Assembly (NCBI RefSeq): GCF_003217575.1
Contig: NZ_QJTC01000027.1
Coordinates: forward strand, 1 to 40,499
Source of the DNA: Xylophilus ampelinus
GTDB taxonomy: Bacteria > Pseudomonadota > Gammaproteobacteria > Burkholderiales > Burkholderiaceae_C
DNA: 40,499 nucleotides
Direction: 5' to 3'
Shown: in pieces, positions 30,185 to 39,035 of the stretch
How positions within the stretch are numbered: position 1 is the stretch's first letter
Layout of the letters: each line of letters starts with the position of its first letter
The notes under the pieces: model-generated
Told to the model about the DNA's origin: nothing
The model's input: the letters and a program-made list of their open reading frames with translations, nothing else
Databases searched by the model: none
Program-made: the position numbers and the translations under genes

Positions 30185-31612
30185 TCAGGCCCGCGTCAGC
30201 GTCACCGACACCGCCAGCCCCTGCCCGCCCGGCGCGTCGCCCAAACGAAGCGGCGCGCCCATCAGCTGCGCGTAGCGGGCGATGATCGCCAGGCCCAGGC
30301 CCATGCCCTGGCGCAGCCACTGGCCCTCCGGTCCCTGCGACCAGCGCTGCTGCAGTCGGCCGCGCCGCTCCACCGAGATGCCGGGGCCGTTGTCGACCAC
30401 GCAAAGGGTGACCGTATCGCCTTCCTGCACCACCTCCACCGTGATGCTGCGCGCCGTCTGCGGCGGGGCCAGGCCGTAGCGCAGGGCGTTGTCGAGCAGG
30501 TTGTTGACGATGCCCTCCAGCAGCGCGGCATGGCCCAGCACCGTCACCGGGTCCTCGATGCCGCGCGCGCCCAGGTCCACCCCTGCAGCGTCGGCACGCG
30601 GCAGGAAGCGCAGCACCGCGTCTCGCACCAGCATGTCGAGGACGACCGGGGCCATGCGCAGCGCCGGGCCTTCGTCGGCGCGGGCCATCGCCAGCAGCTG
30701 GTCGACCAGGTGGCTGGCGCGCTCCTCGCTGCGGGCAATGCGCTCCAGTTGCTCGCGCCAGACGGCAGGGTCGTTCTGGGCCAGTCCGTACTCGGCCAGC
30801 GCGCGGATGCCGGCCAGCGGCGTGCGCAGCTCGTGCGCCACGTTGCCGGCGAACTCGCGCTGCGCCCGAACGCCGCCGCCCACCCGGGCGAACAGGCCGT
30901 TGACCGCCTCGCCCAGGCGCTGGATCTCGCTGGTGGAGGCGGTGGCCGCGACCGGCGAGAGATCGTGCACGTCGCGCTGGTCCATCGCATGCTGGAGCGC
31001 CGCCAGCGGCTGCAGGTCGCGGCCGACGGCGCGGCGCAGCCAGAAGGCCAGCAGCGCCAGCAGGCCCAGCTGCGGCAGCACCGACAGGACCAGCACGTTG
31101 CGCAGCAGGATCTGACGGGTTTGGGTCGTCTCGCCCATGATGACGGTGAACGGCCGCTCGCCGCCGCGCTGCAGCGTCACCGCGCGCAGCGCATGGCCCT
31201 GGTAGTGGATGTCGGAGAACCGGTAGCTGGCGCCGTCCAGGGGCGAGGGGGCGTACAGGTTGGCATGGCCGGCGACCAGGGTGCCGTCGGGCCAGCGGAC
31301 GGCGAAATACACCGTCTCGGTCTGGTCGAAGAGCACCGCGCCCACTTCGCGCGGGGTGAGCGTCAGCTCCAGCGAATCGCGGGTCGGCCGTACGCTGGCG
31401 GCGACCGAGTAGGCGTCGTCGAGCAGGGCGCGGTCGAAGGCGCGCTGGGTGAACACGCTCGCCACGCCGACCGCCACCACGCCGCCCGACAGCCAGGCGA
31501 TCGCCATCGGTCCGAGCACGTTGCGCAGCAGGCGCGAGCGCAGCGAGGGCGGCTGGGCCGCGGCGTCCGGATCGGAGGCGGGCCGCCCGAACGCGGGGCC
31601 GCCCGGGTTCAC
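30185..31612 (-). CDS. Sensor histidine kinase of the efflux-linked two-component system
   Basis: 475 residues from a GTG at 31612 preceded by GGGAG. Membrane helices about 32-55 and 170-193 enclose a 115-residue periplasmic domain of 2CSK type. A HAMP-like segment leads to the H-box FAGNVAHELRTPLAGIR (H260). The N-box NNLLDNALRYG, G1 VVDNGPGIS and G2 GMGLGLAII are complete. The periplasmic domain has few histidines or methionines, so no obvious metal-binding cluster. It lies 52 bp downstream of its response regulator, and the pair is divergent from a heavy-metal RND operon, which they probably control as CzcRS or CusRS do. Confidence 0.9.
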   Translation of the reverse strand: MNPGGPAFGRPASDPDAAAQPPSLRSRLLRNVLGPMAIAWLSGGVVAVGVASVFTQRAFDRALLDDAYSVAASVRPTRDSLELTLTPREVGAVLFDQTETVYFAVRWPDGTLVAGHANLYAPSPLDGASYRFSDIHYQGHALRAVTLQRGGERPFTVIMGETTQTRQILLRNVLVLSVLPQLGLLALLAFWLRRAVGRDLQPLAALQHAMDQRDVHDLSPVAATASTSEIQRLGEAVNGLFARVGGGVRAQREFAGNVAHELRTPLAGIRALAEYGLAQNDPAVWREQLERIARSEERASHLVDQLLAMARADEGPALRMAPVVLDMLVRDAVLRFLPRADAAGVDLGARGIEDPVTVLGHAALLEGIVNNLLDNALRYGLAPPQTARSITVEVVQEGDTVTLCVVDNGPGISVERRGRLQQRWSQGPEGQWLRQGMGLGLAIIARYAQLMGAPLRLGDAPGGQGLAVSVTLTRA

Positions 31613-31664
31613 CGGCGGGCTCCCACCGCGGGGCGGGCCACCGGGTGGGCCGGGCCGCCGCCCC

Positions 31665-32375
31665 TCATGCGCCGCCGGCGAGGTCCGCCGCCTCGGACTC
31701 CAGCATGTAGCCCAGCCCGCGCAGGGTGCGGATGCCCGTGCCGGAGCCGGCCAGCTTCTTGCGCAATCGGGAGATGAAGGCCTCCAGCGCGTTGTCGCCC
31801 AGGCTCCCGTTGAAATCCGACAGCTTGGCCGACAGGTCGCGCTTGCTGACGACCCGACCGGGCGGGGTCATCAGCTCCCACAGCACCTCGAACTCGCGCG
31901 CCGGCAGGTCGATCCGCAGGCCGCGCAGGGCGAAGAGGCGAGCCTTGCGGTCGAGCTGCAGCGCGCCGACCTCCGACACGTCCTGGGCGCCCAGGCTGCG
32001 CCGCACCAGGGCACGCAGACGGGCCTCCACCTCGGCCAGCTCGAAGGGCTTGCCCAAGTAGTCGTCGGCCCCGGCATCGAGGCCGGCGATGCGCTCCTCG
32101 GTACGGTCGCGGGCGGTGAGCACCAGCACCGGCGTGCCGTCGCCCCGGGCACGGGCGGCGCGCAGGGTGGTCAGGCCGCTGGCGAGCGCGGGGCCGGCGG
32201 CGTCGGTGGCCGGCAGGTTCAGGTCGAGCAGCACCGCGTCGAACGCCTGCACCCGCCAGAAGTGGTCGGCCTCGGACACGGTGCGGGCCACGTCGATCCG
32301 GTGGCCGGCGTCGCGCAGGCTGCGAACCATCATGTCGCGCAGCACGGCATCGTCTTCGACCACGAGGATGCGCAT
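31665..32375 (-). CDS. OmpR/PhoB-type response regulator, efflux-linked
   Basis: 236 residues from MRILVVEDD at 32375. Receiver residues are E8/D9, phospho-acceptor D51 in LLDLNLP and K109 in YLGKPF. Between D51 and the next strand (VLVLTARD) there is a longer loop than usual, ATDAAGPALASG and on to ARGDGTP, about 8-10 residues more than in OmpR-type receivers. The winged helix holds LPAREFEVLWELM and LGDNALEAFISRLRKKLA, ending RGLGYMLE. It is divergent from the efflux operon, with 114 bp between the start codons, so a shared regulatory region is likely. Its kinase follows. Confidence 0.92.
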   Translation of the reverse strand: MRILVVEDDAVLRDMMVRSLRDAGHRIDVARTVSEADHFWRVQAFDAVLLDLNLPATDAAGPALASGLTTLRAARARGDGTPVLVLTARDRTEERIAGLDAGADDYLGKPFELAEVEARLRALVRRSLGAQDVSEVGALQLDRKARLFALRGLRIDLPAREFEVLWELMTPPGRVVSKRDLSAKLSDFNGSLGDNALEAFISRLRKKLAGSGTGIRTLRGLGYMLESEAADLAGGA

Positions 32376-32489
32376 GGGGGTCAGGATCGGTGAGAAAAAA
32401 GCACACCCGCTAAGGGTTTGCACGGGGGGAAAGGCCCTGCCCGGCTCAGGTCAGGTCTTGGTCAGCCGTTGGGGCCGATAAACGGGGTT

Positions 32490-33833
32490 ATGAGCATACG
32501 ACAGTTATTCGTGGCGTTCGGCCTGGCCGCCGCCCTGCCACTGCAGGCGCAGGTGACAGGGGGCGGCACCGCGCCGGTGGCAGGCCCGGCCGCCTCCCCC
32601 GTCACCCCCGTGCCGGGTGCATCGCCCGCGACCCGCCTGAGCCTGGCGCAGGCCCTGGTCGCGGCGCGCGACAACCTCGACGTCGCGATCGCCCGCGGTG
32701 GCCTGGCCGCCGCCCGCGCCGACATCCTGGCGGCCGACCACGCGCCGCTGCCGGTGCTGAGCACCTCGGCCGAGAACATCGACCTGAAGAACGGCATCGG
32801 CGCCGGCAACCTGGTCCGAAAGCGCATCGACAAGAAGATCGGCCTGGACTGGACGATCGAGCGCGGCGGCAAGCGCGCGCTGCGCACCGCCGCCGCCACC
32901 CGCGCCGCCGATGCCGCGGCCGCCGACGTGGAAGACGTGCGGGTGCAGCAGCTGGTCGAGGCGCTCTCGGCCTACTACGACCTGCTGGCCGCGCAGGAGC
33001 GCCAGGTGCAGGTCGAGGAGATCGAGCGCGGCGCCACCCAGCTCTCCAGCGGCGCCAACCGCCGGGTGCAGGCCGGCGACCTGCCCGCGCAGGACGCGCT
33101 GCGCGTCGAGATCGAGACCCAGCGCGCCCGCGCCGACGTGCAGCAGGCGCTGCTCGACCGGCAGCGCGCGGCCATCGCGCTGGCCCAGTCGATCGGCGCG
33201 CGCGGCGCCGCGGTAGAGCCCAACCTGCAGGCCGAGGACGCCTGGCCGGTGCTGCCGTCGGTCGATACGCCGACGGCCGACTATGCCTCCCTGGCCGAGA
33301 ACCGGCCCGACGTGCGCGCCGCCCTGGCCCGGGTGCAGTCGGCCCAGGCCAGCCTCGACGGCGCGCTGGCGCTGAAGAAGTCGGACGTGACCATCGGCGC
33401 CGGCTTCGAGCACTACCCGGGCGTCTCCACCCGCCTGCTGGAAGTGCGCGCCTCGATCCCGCTGCAGTGGGGCTACGGCTACGAAGGCGAGATCGGCCGC
33501 GCGCAGGCGAGCTACTACCAGGCCCAGGACGCGCTCGACAAGATCCGCCGCGACGGCGCGCTGGAGCTGCAGGGCCTGCAGCAGGCGGCCCTCACCGCCG
33601 AGCGCCGCGCCCGCAGCTACGAGACCGACATCCTGCCCCGCGCTCGCCGCGTGGCCGAGAACGCCGAGCTGGCCTTCCGCCGCGGCGCGATCCCGCTGTT
33701 CGACCTGCTGGACGCCCGCCGCGTGCTGCGCGCCACCCTGCTCGAAGCGGTCGCCGCGCGCACCGACTTCGCCAAGACCTCCGGCGCCTGGACCCTGCAG
33801 ACCCGGCCCGAACTGCTGGTCGGCAACCGCTGA
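32490..33833 (+). CDS. TolC/CzcC-like outer-membrane component of a metal efflux pump
   Basis: 447 residues with a signal peptide (1-22, ending LPLQAQ). The mature protein has the two-fold OEP (TolC-type) repeat: LSLAQALVAARDNLDVAIARGGLAAARADILAAD and, in the second half, YASLAENRPDVRAALARVQSAQASLDGAL, with long alpha-helical heptad stretches between. The trimer would form the outer-membrane barrel and periplasmic tunnel that receives metal from the RND pump. The start at 32490 is picked because the signal peptide begins there. The adaptor and pump genes follow (57 bp, then a 4-bp overlap). Confidence 0.92.
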   Translation: MSIRQLFVAFGLAAALPLQAQVTGGGTAPVAGPAASPVTPVPGASPATRLSLAQALVAARDNLDVAIARGGLAAARADILAADHAPLPVLSTSAENIDLKNGIGAGNLVRKRIDKKIGLDWTIERGGKRALRTAAATRAADAAAADVEDVRVQQLVEALSAYYDLLAAQERQVQVEEIERGATQLSSGANRRVQAGDLPAQDALRVEIETQRARADVQQALLDRQRAAIALAQSIGARGAAVEPNLQAEDAWPVLPSVDTPTADYASLAENRPDVRAALARVQSAQASLDGALALKKSDVTIGAGFEHYPGVSTRLLEVRASIPLQWGYGYEGEIGRAQASYYQAQDALDKIRRDGALELQGLQQAALTAERRARSYETDILPRARRVAENAELAFRRGAIPLFDLLDARRVLRATLLEAVAARTDFAKTSGAWTLQTRPELLVGNR

Positions 33834-33890
33834 CCCGCGCGCCGCGCACCGCCTCTCCCATTTGTTCCCGAACGCCCCGAGACATCCGCC

Positions 33891-35126
33891 ATGCCGCATC
33901 CGTCCCGCACCCTCTTTCGCCCGGCCCACGCAGCGTTGCTGGCGTCCGCCTGCGTGGCCGCCCTGCTCGGCGGCTGCGGCGAATCCGCCGCGCCCAAGGC
34001 CGAAGCGCCGCCGCCCGCGCCGATCGTGCAGGGCCAGCAGCTGCGCTTCCCGCCCAACCATCCGCAACTGGCCCTGCTGGCCACGGTGCCCGCCACCGCC
34101 GCGACCGCGCTGGCGGTTGAGCTGCCCGCGCGCCTCGTCTGGAACGAGGAACGCACACAGCGCATCTATCCGAGCTTCGGCGGCCGCATCGTCGCGATCA
34201 GCGCCGACGTGGGCACGCCGGTGAAACCCGGCACGCCGCTGGCCCGCCTGGCCTCGCCCGAATTCGGGGCGGCGCAGGCCGACACCGCCAAGGCCAACGT
34301 CGACGTGTCCCTGGCCCGCAAGACCCTGCAGCGCCAGCGCGAGCTGTTCGAGGCCGGCATCGTCGCCCGCAAGGACCTGGAGCAGAGCGAGGCCGACCTC
34401 TCCCGCTTCCAGGCCGAGGCCGCCCGCTCCGCGGCCCGTACCAGCCTCTATGGCACCGGCGGCGGCGTGAACCAGCAGCTGGGCCTGGTCTCGGGCATCC
34501 ACGGGGTGGTGGTCGAACGCAACCTCAACCCCGGCCAGGAAGTACGGCCCGACCAGTCGGGCCCCGGCGTGCCGGCGCTCTTCGTGCTGACCGATCCGAC
34601 CTCGCTCTGGGTGCAGATCGATGCCAAGGAAGCCGACGTCGGCAGCCTGCGCCCCGGCGACGGCTTCGTGCTGCAGGTGGCGGCCTATCCGGGCGAGAAC
34701 TTCGCCGGCAAGGTGACGGCCGCGGCAGATTTCATCGACCCCACCACCCGCACCATCAAGATCCGCGGCCTGATCCCCAACGCCGACCGGCGCCTGAAGG
34801 GCGAGATGCTCGCGACGGCGGTGGTGCAGGAAGCCCTGCGCGGCGTGGTCGTGCCCGCGGGCGCGGTGACGCTCGACGGCAACCGCCACACCGTCTACGT
34901 GCAGGTGCAGCCCGGCGTGTACGAGCCGCGCCAGGTGGTGCCCGGCAACATGGGCCCGCGCCAGGTGGTGATCACCAGCGGCCTGAACGTCGGCGAGCAG
35001 GTGGTGGCCGAGAACGCGCTGCTGCTGGCCCGCCAGTTCGCCGTCTCGCGTGAAGGCAGCGCCGCGCCCACCGCCGCGCCCGGCACCGCACCCAAGGCCG
35101 CAGCGCCGAAGGCGCCCGCCCAATGA
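33891..35126 (+). CDS. RND periplasmic adaptor (CzcB-like), lipoprotein
   Basis: 411 residues. The signal peptide ends in the lipobox LLGGC (C29), so it is lipid-anchored, facing the periplasm. Beyond a Pro/Ala-rich spacer come the half-lipoyl motif YPSFGGRIVAISADVGTPVKPG, an alpha-helical hairpin (about 125-185), the second lipoyl half (GLVSGIHGVVVERNLNPGQEV) and the beta-barrel and membrane-proximal domains. It links the pump to the outer-membrane channel. There is no histidine-rich N-terminal metal-binding motif as in some CzcB proteins. The tail is Ala/Pro/Lys-rich. Its stop overlaps the pump start by 4 bp. Confidence 0.93.
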   Translation: MPHPSRTLFRPAHAALLASACVAALLGGCGESAAPKAEAPPPAPIVQGQQLRFPPNHPQLALLATVPATAATALAVELPARLVWNEERTQRIYPSFGGRIVAISADVGTPVKPGTPLARLASPEFGAAQADTAKANVDVSLARKTLQRQRELFEAGIVARKDLEQSEADLSRFQAEAARSAARTSLYGTGGGVNQQLGLVSGIHGVVVERNLNPGQEVRPDQSGPGVPALFVLTDPTSLWVQIDAKEADVGSLRPGDGFVLQVAAYPGENFAGKVTAAADFIDPTTRTIKIRGLIPNADRRLKGEMLATAVVQEALRGVVVPAGAVTLDGNRHTVYVQVQPGVYEPRQVVPGNMGPRQVVITSGLNVGEQVVAENALLLARQFAVSREGSAAPTAAPGTAPKAAAPKAPAQ

Positions 35127-38100
35127 AACGCCTGATCCACTACGCGCTGCACCAGCCGCTCTTCATCGTCCTGGGGACGCTGCTGTTCGCGCTGGCGGGC
35201 GTCATCGCCTTCAAGAACCTGTCGGTCGAGGCGTTCCCCGACGTGACCGACACGCAGGTCACCGTGATCGCGCTCTATCCCGGCCGCGCGGCCGAAGAGG
35301 TTGAGAAGCAGGTCACCCTGCCGATCGAGGTGGCGCTGGCCGGCCTGCCCAACTCTATCCGGGTGTTCTCGCACACCCAGTTCGGCCTGTCCTTCACCGT
35401 CGTGACCTACGACGACAAGGCCGAGGTGAACCTGGCGCGCCAGCAGGTGGCCGAGCGGCTGCGCGGCGTCGATCTGCCCGACGGCGTCGAATCCGACATC
35501 GCCCCCAACGCCACCCCGGTCGGCGAAATCATGCGCTACCGCCTGAAGGGCGACGGCAAGACCACGACCGAGCTGCGCACCCTGGAAGACTGGGTGGTCG
35601 AGCGCGGCCTGCGCCAGGTGCCGGGCGTGGCCGACGTGGTCGCCATGGGCGGCGCGATCAAGCAGTACGAGGTGCAGCCCGACCTCGACAAGCTGCGGGC
35701 CTACAAGGTCACCTTCCAGAACCTGCTCGACGCGCTGGGCCGCGGCAACTCGAACGCCGGCGGCAGCTATGTGCGCCAGGGCGCGCAGCAGTACACGATC
35801 CGCGGCATCGGCCTCTTGCAGTCGGCGGACGACATCGGCCGGGTGGTGGTGGCCGCGCGCGGCGGCACCCCGATCCTGATCCGCGACATCGCCGAGGTGA
35901 AGATCGGCGCGGTGCCGCGCCTGGGCGTGGTGGGCCAGGACGACGCAGACGACATCGTCACCGGCATCGTGATCATGCGCAAAGGCGAGAACCCGAGCGT
36001 GGTGCTCAAGGGTGTGAAGGAGAAGATCGCCGACCTCAACGAGCGCGGCCTGCCCGCCGGCGTGCAGATCGTGCCCTTCTACGACCGCACCTGGCTGATG
36101 GAGAAGACGCTCTCGACCGTGTTCCGCAACCTGGTCGAAGGCGCGCTGCTGGTGTCGCTGGTGCTCTACATCTTTTTGTCGAACTTCCGCGCCAGCCTGG
36201 CGGTGGTGGTGGTGATCCCGCTGGCCCTGCTCTCGACCTTCATGGGCCTGAAGATCATGGGCGTGCCGGCCAACCTGCTGTCGCTCGGTGCGATGGATTT
36301 CGGCATCATCGTCGACGGCGCGGTGATCGTCGTCGAGAACATCCTGCACCGGCTGGCCGAGCGGCGCGACCTGAAGGGCGACGACCTCGACCCGACCGAG
36401 CGGCGCGAGACCATCGGCCTGGCCGCCAACGAGGTGGGCAGGCCGACGCTGTTCTCGATGCTGATCATCATCGCGGCGCACATCCCGATCTTCGCGCTGC
36501 AGCGCCACGAGGGCCGGATCTTCCAGCCGATGGCGCTGTCGGTGACCACCGCGCTGATCGGCTCGCTGATCTTCTCGCTCACGCTGGTGCCGCTGCTGGC
36601 CTACTGGATGCTGCGCAAGAAGCTGCCGCACGGCGACAACCGGGTGGTGCGCGGCGCCAAGCGTTTCTACGCGCCGGTGCTCGACTGGGCCCTGCGCCGC
36701 CGCCGCACGGTGGTGGTGATCGCGCTGGCGGCCTTCGGCGTGACGGTGGTGGTCGCCTCGCGCCTCGGGTCGGAATTCCTGCCCGAGTTGAACGAGGGCA
36801 CCACCTGGGTCAACTTCACCCTGTCGCCCAACGTCTCGACGCAGGAGGCCTCGCGCATCCTGCGGATGGCGCGCAAGGCCCTGCTGACGGTGCCCGAGGT
36901 GCGCACCACCGTCTCGAAGGCCGGCCAGCCCGAGGACGGCACCGATCCCAAGACCATCTCGATGGCCGAGATCTTCGTGGACGTGAAGCCCGAGGAGGAA
37001 TGGCGCCCCGGCATGACCCGCGAGAAGATCACCGAGGAGATGAACCGGGTGCTGTCGGCGATCCCGAGCATCGACCCGGCTTTTTCGCAGCCGATCCGCG
37101 ACAACGTGCTCGAGTCGATCTCGCAGATCAAGGGCCAGATCGTGATCAAGCTCGCCGGCGACGACCTGGCGCTGATGAAGCAGGTGACCGAGGCCATCGC
37201 CCGCGAGGTCAAGCAGGTGCCGGGCGTGGCCCGCGCCGAGATCGACCGCGAAGGGCAGGTGCCGCAGCTGCTGCTCGACATCGACCGCGACCGCGCCGCC
37301 CGCTACGGCCTGAACGTGGGCGACATCCAGGACGTGATCGAGGCGGCGCTGGCCGGCAAGGCCGCCACCAGCCTGTGGGAGGGCGAGCGCAAGTTCGCCG
37401 TCGCGGTGCGCCTGCCGGCCAGCGAGCGGGTGATGGCCAACCTGCGCCGCACCCCGATCGCCACGCCCGACGGCGGCTTCGTGGTGCTGGGCGACGTGGT
37501 CAACGTGCGCGAGACCACCGGCGCGATGAACATCGCCCGCGAATCGGGCCGCCGCACCACCGCCATCGGCATCTTCATCGCCGGCCGCGACATGGGCTCG
37601 GTGGTGGCCGACATGAAGGCCCGGGTCGAGCAGAACGTCAAGGTGCCGCAGGGCTACCAGGTCAACTGGTCGGGCGAGTTCGAGAACCAGGAGCGGGCGA
37701 TGAAGCGCCTGGCGGTGGTGGTGCCGATCTCGCTGCTGCTGATCTTCGTGCTGCTGTTCGACGCCTTCAAGTCGTTCAAGATGGCCGGCCTGATCCTGAT
37801 CAACGTGCCGCTGGCCCTGATCGGCGGCTTCGTGGCGCTGTGGGTCTTCGGCATCCCGCTGTCGGTGTCGGCGGCGATCGGCTTCATCGCGCTCTCGGGG
37901 CAGGCGGTGCTCAACGGGGTGGTGATGCTGTCGGTGTTCCAGCAGCTGCGCCAGGCCGGCATGCCGGTGGTGCAGGCGGTGCGCGAAGGCTCGCTGCAGC
38001 GGCTGCGGACCGTCCTGATGACGGCGATGCTGGCCGCGCTCGGCCTGCTGCCGATGGCCCTCTCCCGCGAGATCGGCTCCGAGACGCAGCGGCCGCTCGC

Positions 38101-38242
38101 CATCGTGGTGATCGGCGGCCTGTTCACCGCCACCCTGCTCACCCTGGTGGTGCTGCCCGCGCTCTACGTGGCCTGGTTCGGCAAGGACAGGGCGCCGGCG
38201 CCGGACGAGGACACCGCCGCGCTGCCGCTGCCGGCTGCCTGA
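35123..38242 (+). CDS. Heavy-metal efflux RND pump (CzcA/CusA family)
   Basis: 1039 residues, the normal size, with twelve membrane helices and two large periplasmic loops. It opens with IHYALHQPLFIVLGTLLFALAG. Helix 4 carries DFGIIVDGAVIVVEN (392-406), the DFGxxxDGAxxxxEN signature of the Zn/Co/Cd/Ni type HME pumps; the Cu/Ag pumps have a different string (with DAAI) at this place, so divalent cations are the likely substrate. It uses the proton gradient to move metal from the periplasm or cytosol through the CzcC-like channel. The operon is complete (C, B, A), with an ATGA overlap to the adaptor gene and a divergent two-component system. Confidence 0.96.
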   Translation: MKRLIHYALHQPLFIVLGTLLFALAGVIAFKNLSVEAFPDVTDTQVTVIALYPGRAAEEVEKQVTLPIEVALAGLPNSIRVFSHTQFGLSFTVVTYDDKAEVNLARQQVAERLRGVDLPDGVESDIAPNATPVGEIMRYRLKGDGKTTTELRTLEDWVVERGLRQVPGVADVVAMGGAIKQYEVQPDLDKLRAYKVTFQNLLDALGRGNSNAGGSYVRQGAQQYTIRGIGLLQSADDIGRVVVAARGGTPILIRDIAEVKIGAVPRLGVVGQDDADDIVTGIVIMRKGENPSVVLKGVKEKIADLNERGLPAGVQIVPFYDRTWLMEKTLSTVFRNLVEGALLVSLVLYIFLSNFRASLAVVVVIPLALLSTFMGLKIMGVPANLLSLGAMDFGIIVDGAVIVVENILHRLAERRDLKGDDLDPTERRETIGLAANEVGRPTLFSMLIIIAAHIPIFALQRHEGRIFQPMALSVTTALIGSLIFSLTLVPLLAYWMLRKKLPHGDNRVVRGAKRFYAPVLDWALRRRRTVVVIALAAFGVTVVVASRLGSEFLPELNEGTTWVNFTLSPNVSTQEASRILRMARKALLTVPEVRTTVSKAGQPEDGTDPKTISMAEIFVDVKPEEEWRPGMTREKITEEMNRVLSAIPSIDPAFSQPIRDNVLESISQIKGQIVIKLAGDDLALMKQVTEAIAREVKQVPGVARAEIDREGQVPQLLLDIDRDRAARYGLNVGDIQDVIEAALAGKAATSLWEGERKFAVAVRLPASERVMANLRRTPIATPDGGFVVLGDVVNVRETTGAMNIARESGRRTTAIGIFIAGRDMGSVVADMKARVEQNVKVPQGYQVNWSGEFENQERAMKRLAVVVPISLLLIFVLLFDAFKSFKMAGLILINVPLALIGGFVALWVFGIPLSVSAAIGFIALSGQAVLNGVVMLSVFQQLRQAGMPVVQAVREGSLQRLRTVLMTAMLAALGLLPMALSREIGSETQRPLAIVVIGGLFTATLLTLVVLPALYVAWFGKDRAPAPDEDTAALPLPAA

Positions 38243-38299
38243 GACGCCGCGACACCGGCCGTGCGCTCGACAGCGGCGCCGGGCGGCCGGCGGCTGCGC

Positions 38300-38938
38300 T
38301 CAGAACCGCAGACCCTTCAGCAGCTGCGTGCCGGTCCCGATCGGGTCCTGCCGCATCCGCGTTTCCTCGCGACCGACATAGGTGAAGATGCCGTCCGAGG
38401 TCTTGGCGGCCACGTAGTCGGTCAGGCGCGCTTCGTCGAAGCCGAGGGCCTGAAGCTGGGCCGTCTTCTGCAGCACGCCGCTGCTTTGCAGGGCGGTGCG
38501 TACCAGGGGCTGCAACTGCGCGGTGATCTGCGCGCCGGTGCTCTTGCGCAGATAGTCGGTGGCGCCGGTGCTGCCGCCGCGGGCGATGTCGACCGCGTCG
38601 TTGAGCGTGGCCTTGTCGATCGCGGCGCGGAAGATCGGCTTGGCCTGCGTCGCGGCCTGCTCGGCCGCGCGGTTCAGGGCGGCGTCGAGGTCGGCGGTCA
38701 TGCCCGATTGCTGGGCCAGTTCCAGCAGCTTGCCGACGCCCTTGTTGCCGGCGCCCGGCAGGGCGATGCGGATCGCGGTATCAGACGAGAAGGCGCCTGG
38801 CTGCGAGAGCCGGTCGAGCGCCGCGTCGGAAGCCTGGCCCAGCAGCGGCTTGATGCCGAAGCCGGGCATCTGGGCCGCGGCGGGCAGGGCGACGGCGGCG
38901 GCGAGGGCGGCGGTGGCGAGGAAATGGCGCAGATGCAT
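38300..38938 (-). CDS. DUF4197 family periplasmic protein
   Basis: 212 residues from the ATG at 38938. A signal peptide (about 1-22, MHLRHFLATAALAAAVALPAAAQ) is followed by an all-alpha region: DAALDRLSQPGAF, IRIALPGAGNKGVGKLLELAQQSGM, ALNRAAEQAATQAKPIFRAAIDKATLNDAVDIARGG, STGATDYLRKST and ALGFDEARLTDYVAAKTSDGIFTYVGREE. This matches DUF4197, a proteobacterial family of unknown function; conserved blocks include AxxIARGxxxAAToYLR-like residues and DGxFxxxGxEExxIR. It is convergent with the efflux operon (57 bp apart). Confidence 0.87.
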   Translation of the reverse strand: MHLRHFLATAALAAAVALPAAAQMPGFGIKPLLGQASDAALDRLSQPGAFSSDTAIRIALPGAGNKGVGKLLELAQQSGMTADLDAALNRAAEQAATQAKPIFRAAIDKATLNDAVDIARGGSTGATDYLRKSTGAQITAQLQPLVRTALQSSGVLQKTAQLQALGFDEARLTDYVAAKTSDGIFTYVGREETRMRQDPIGTGTQLLKGLRF

Positions 38939-39035
38939 GGCGATGTCTTCCGATGGCGTGGGCATGCGGGCTATTGTGCGCCGCTGTCCTGTATCGGCGC
39001 GTGACAGGGCGCAGCGCGTATCCTCCTGGCTTCCC

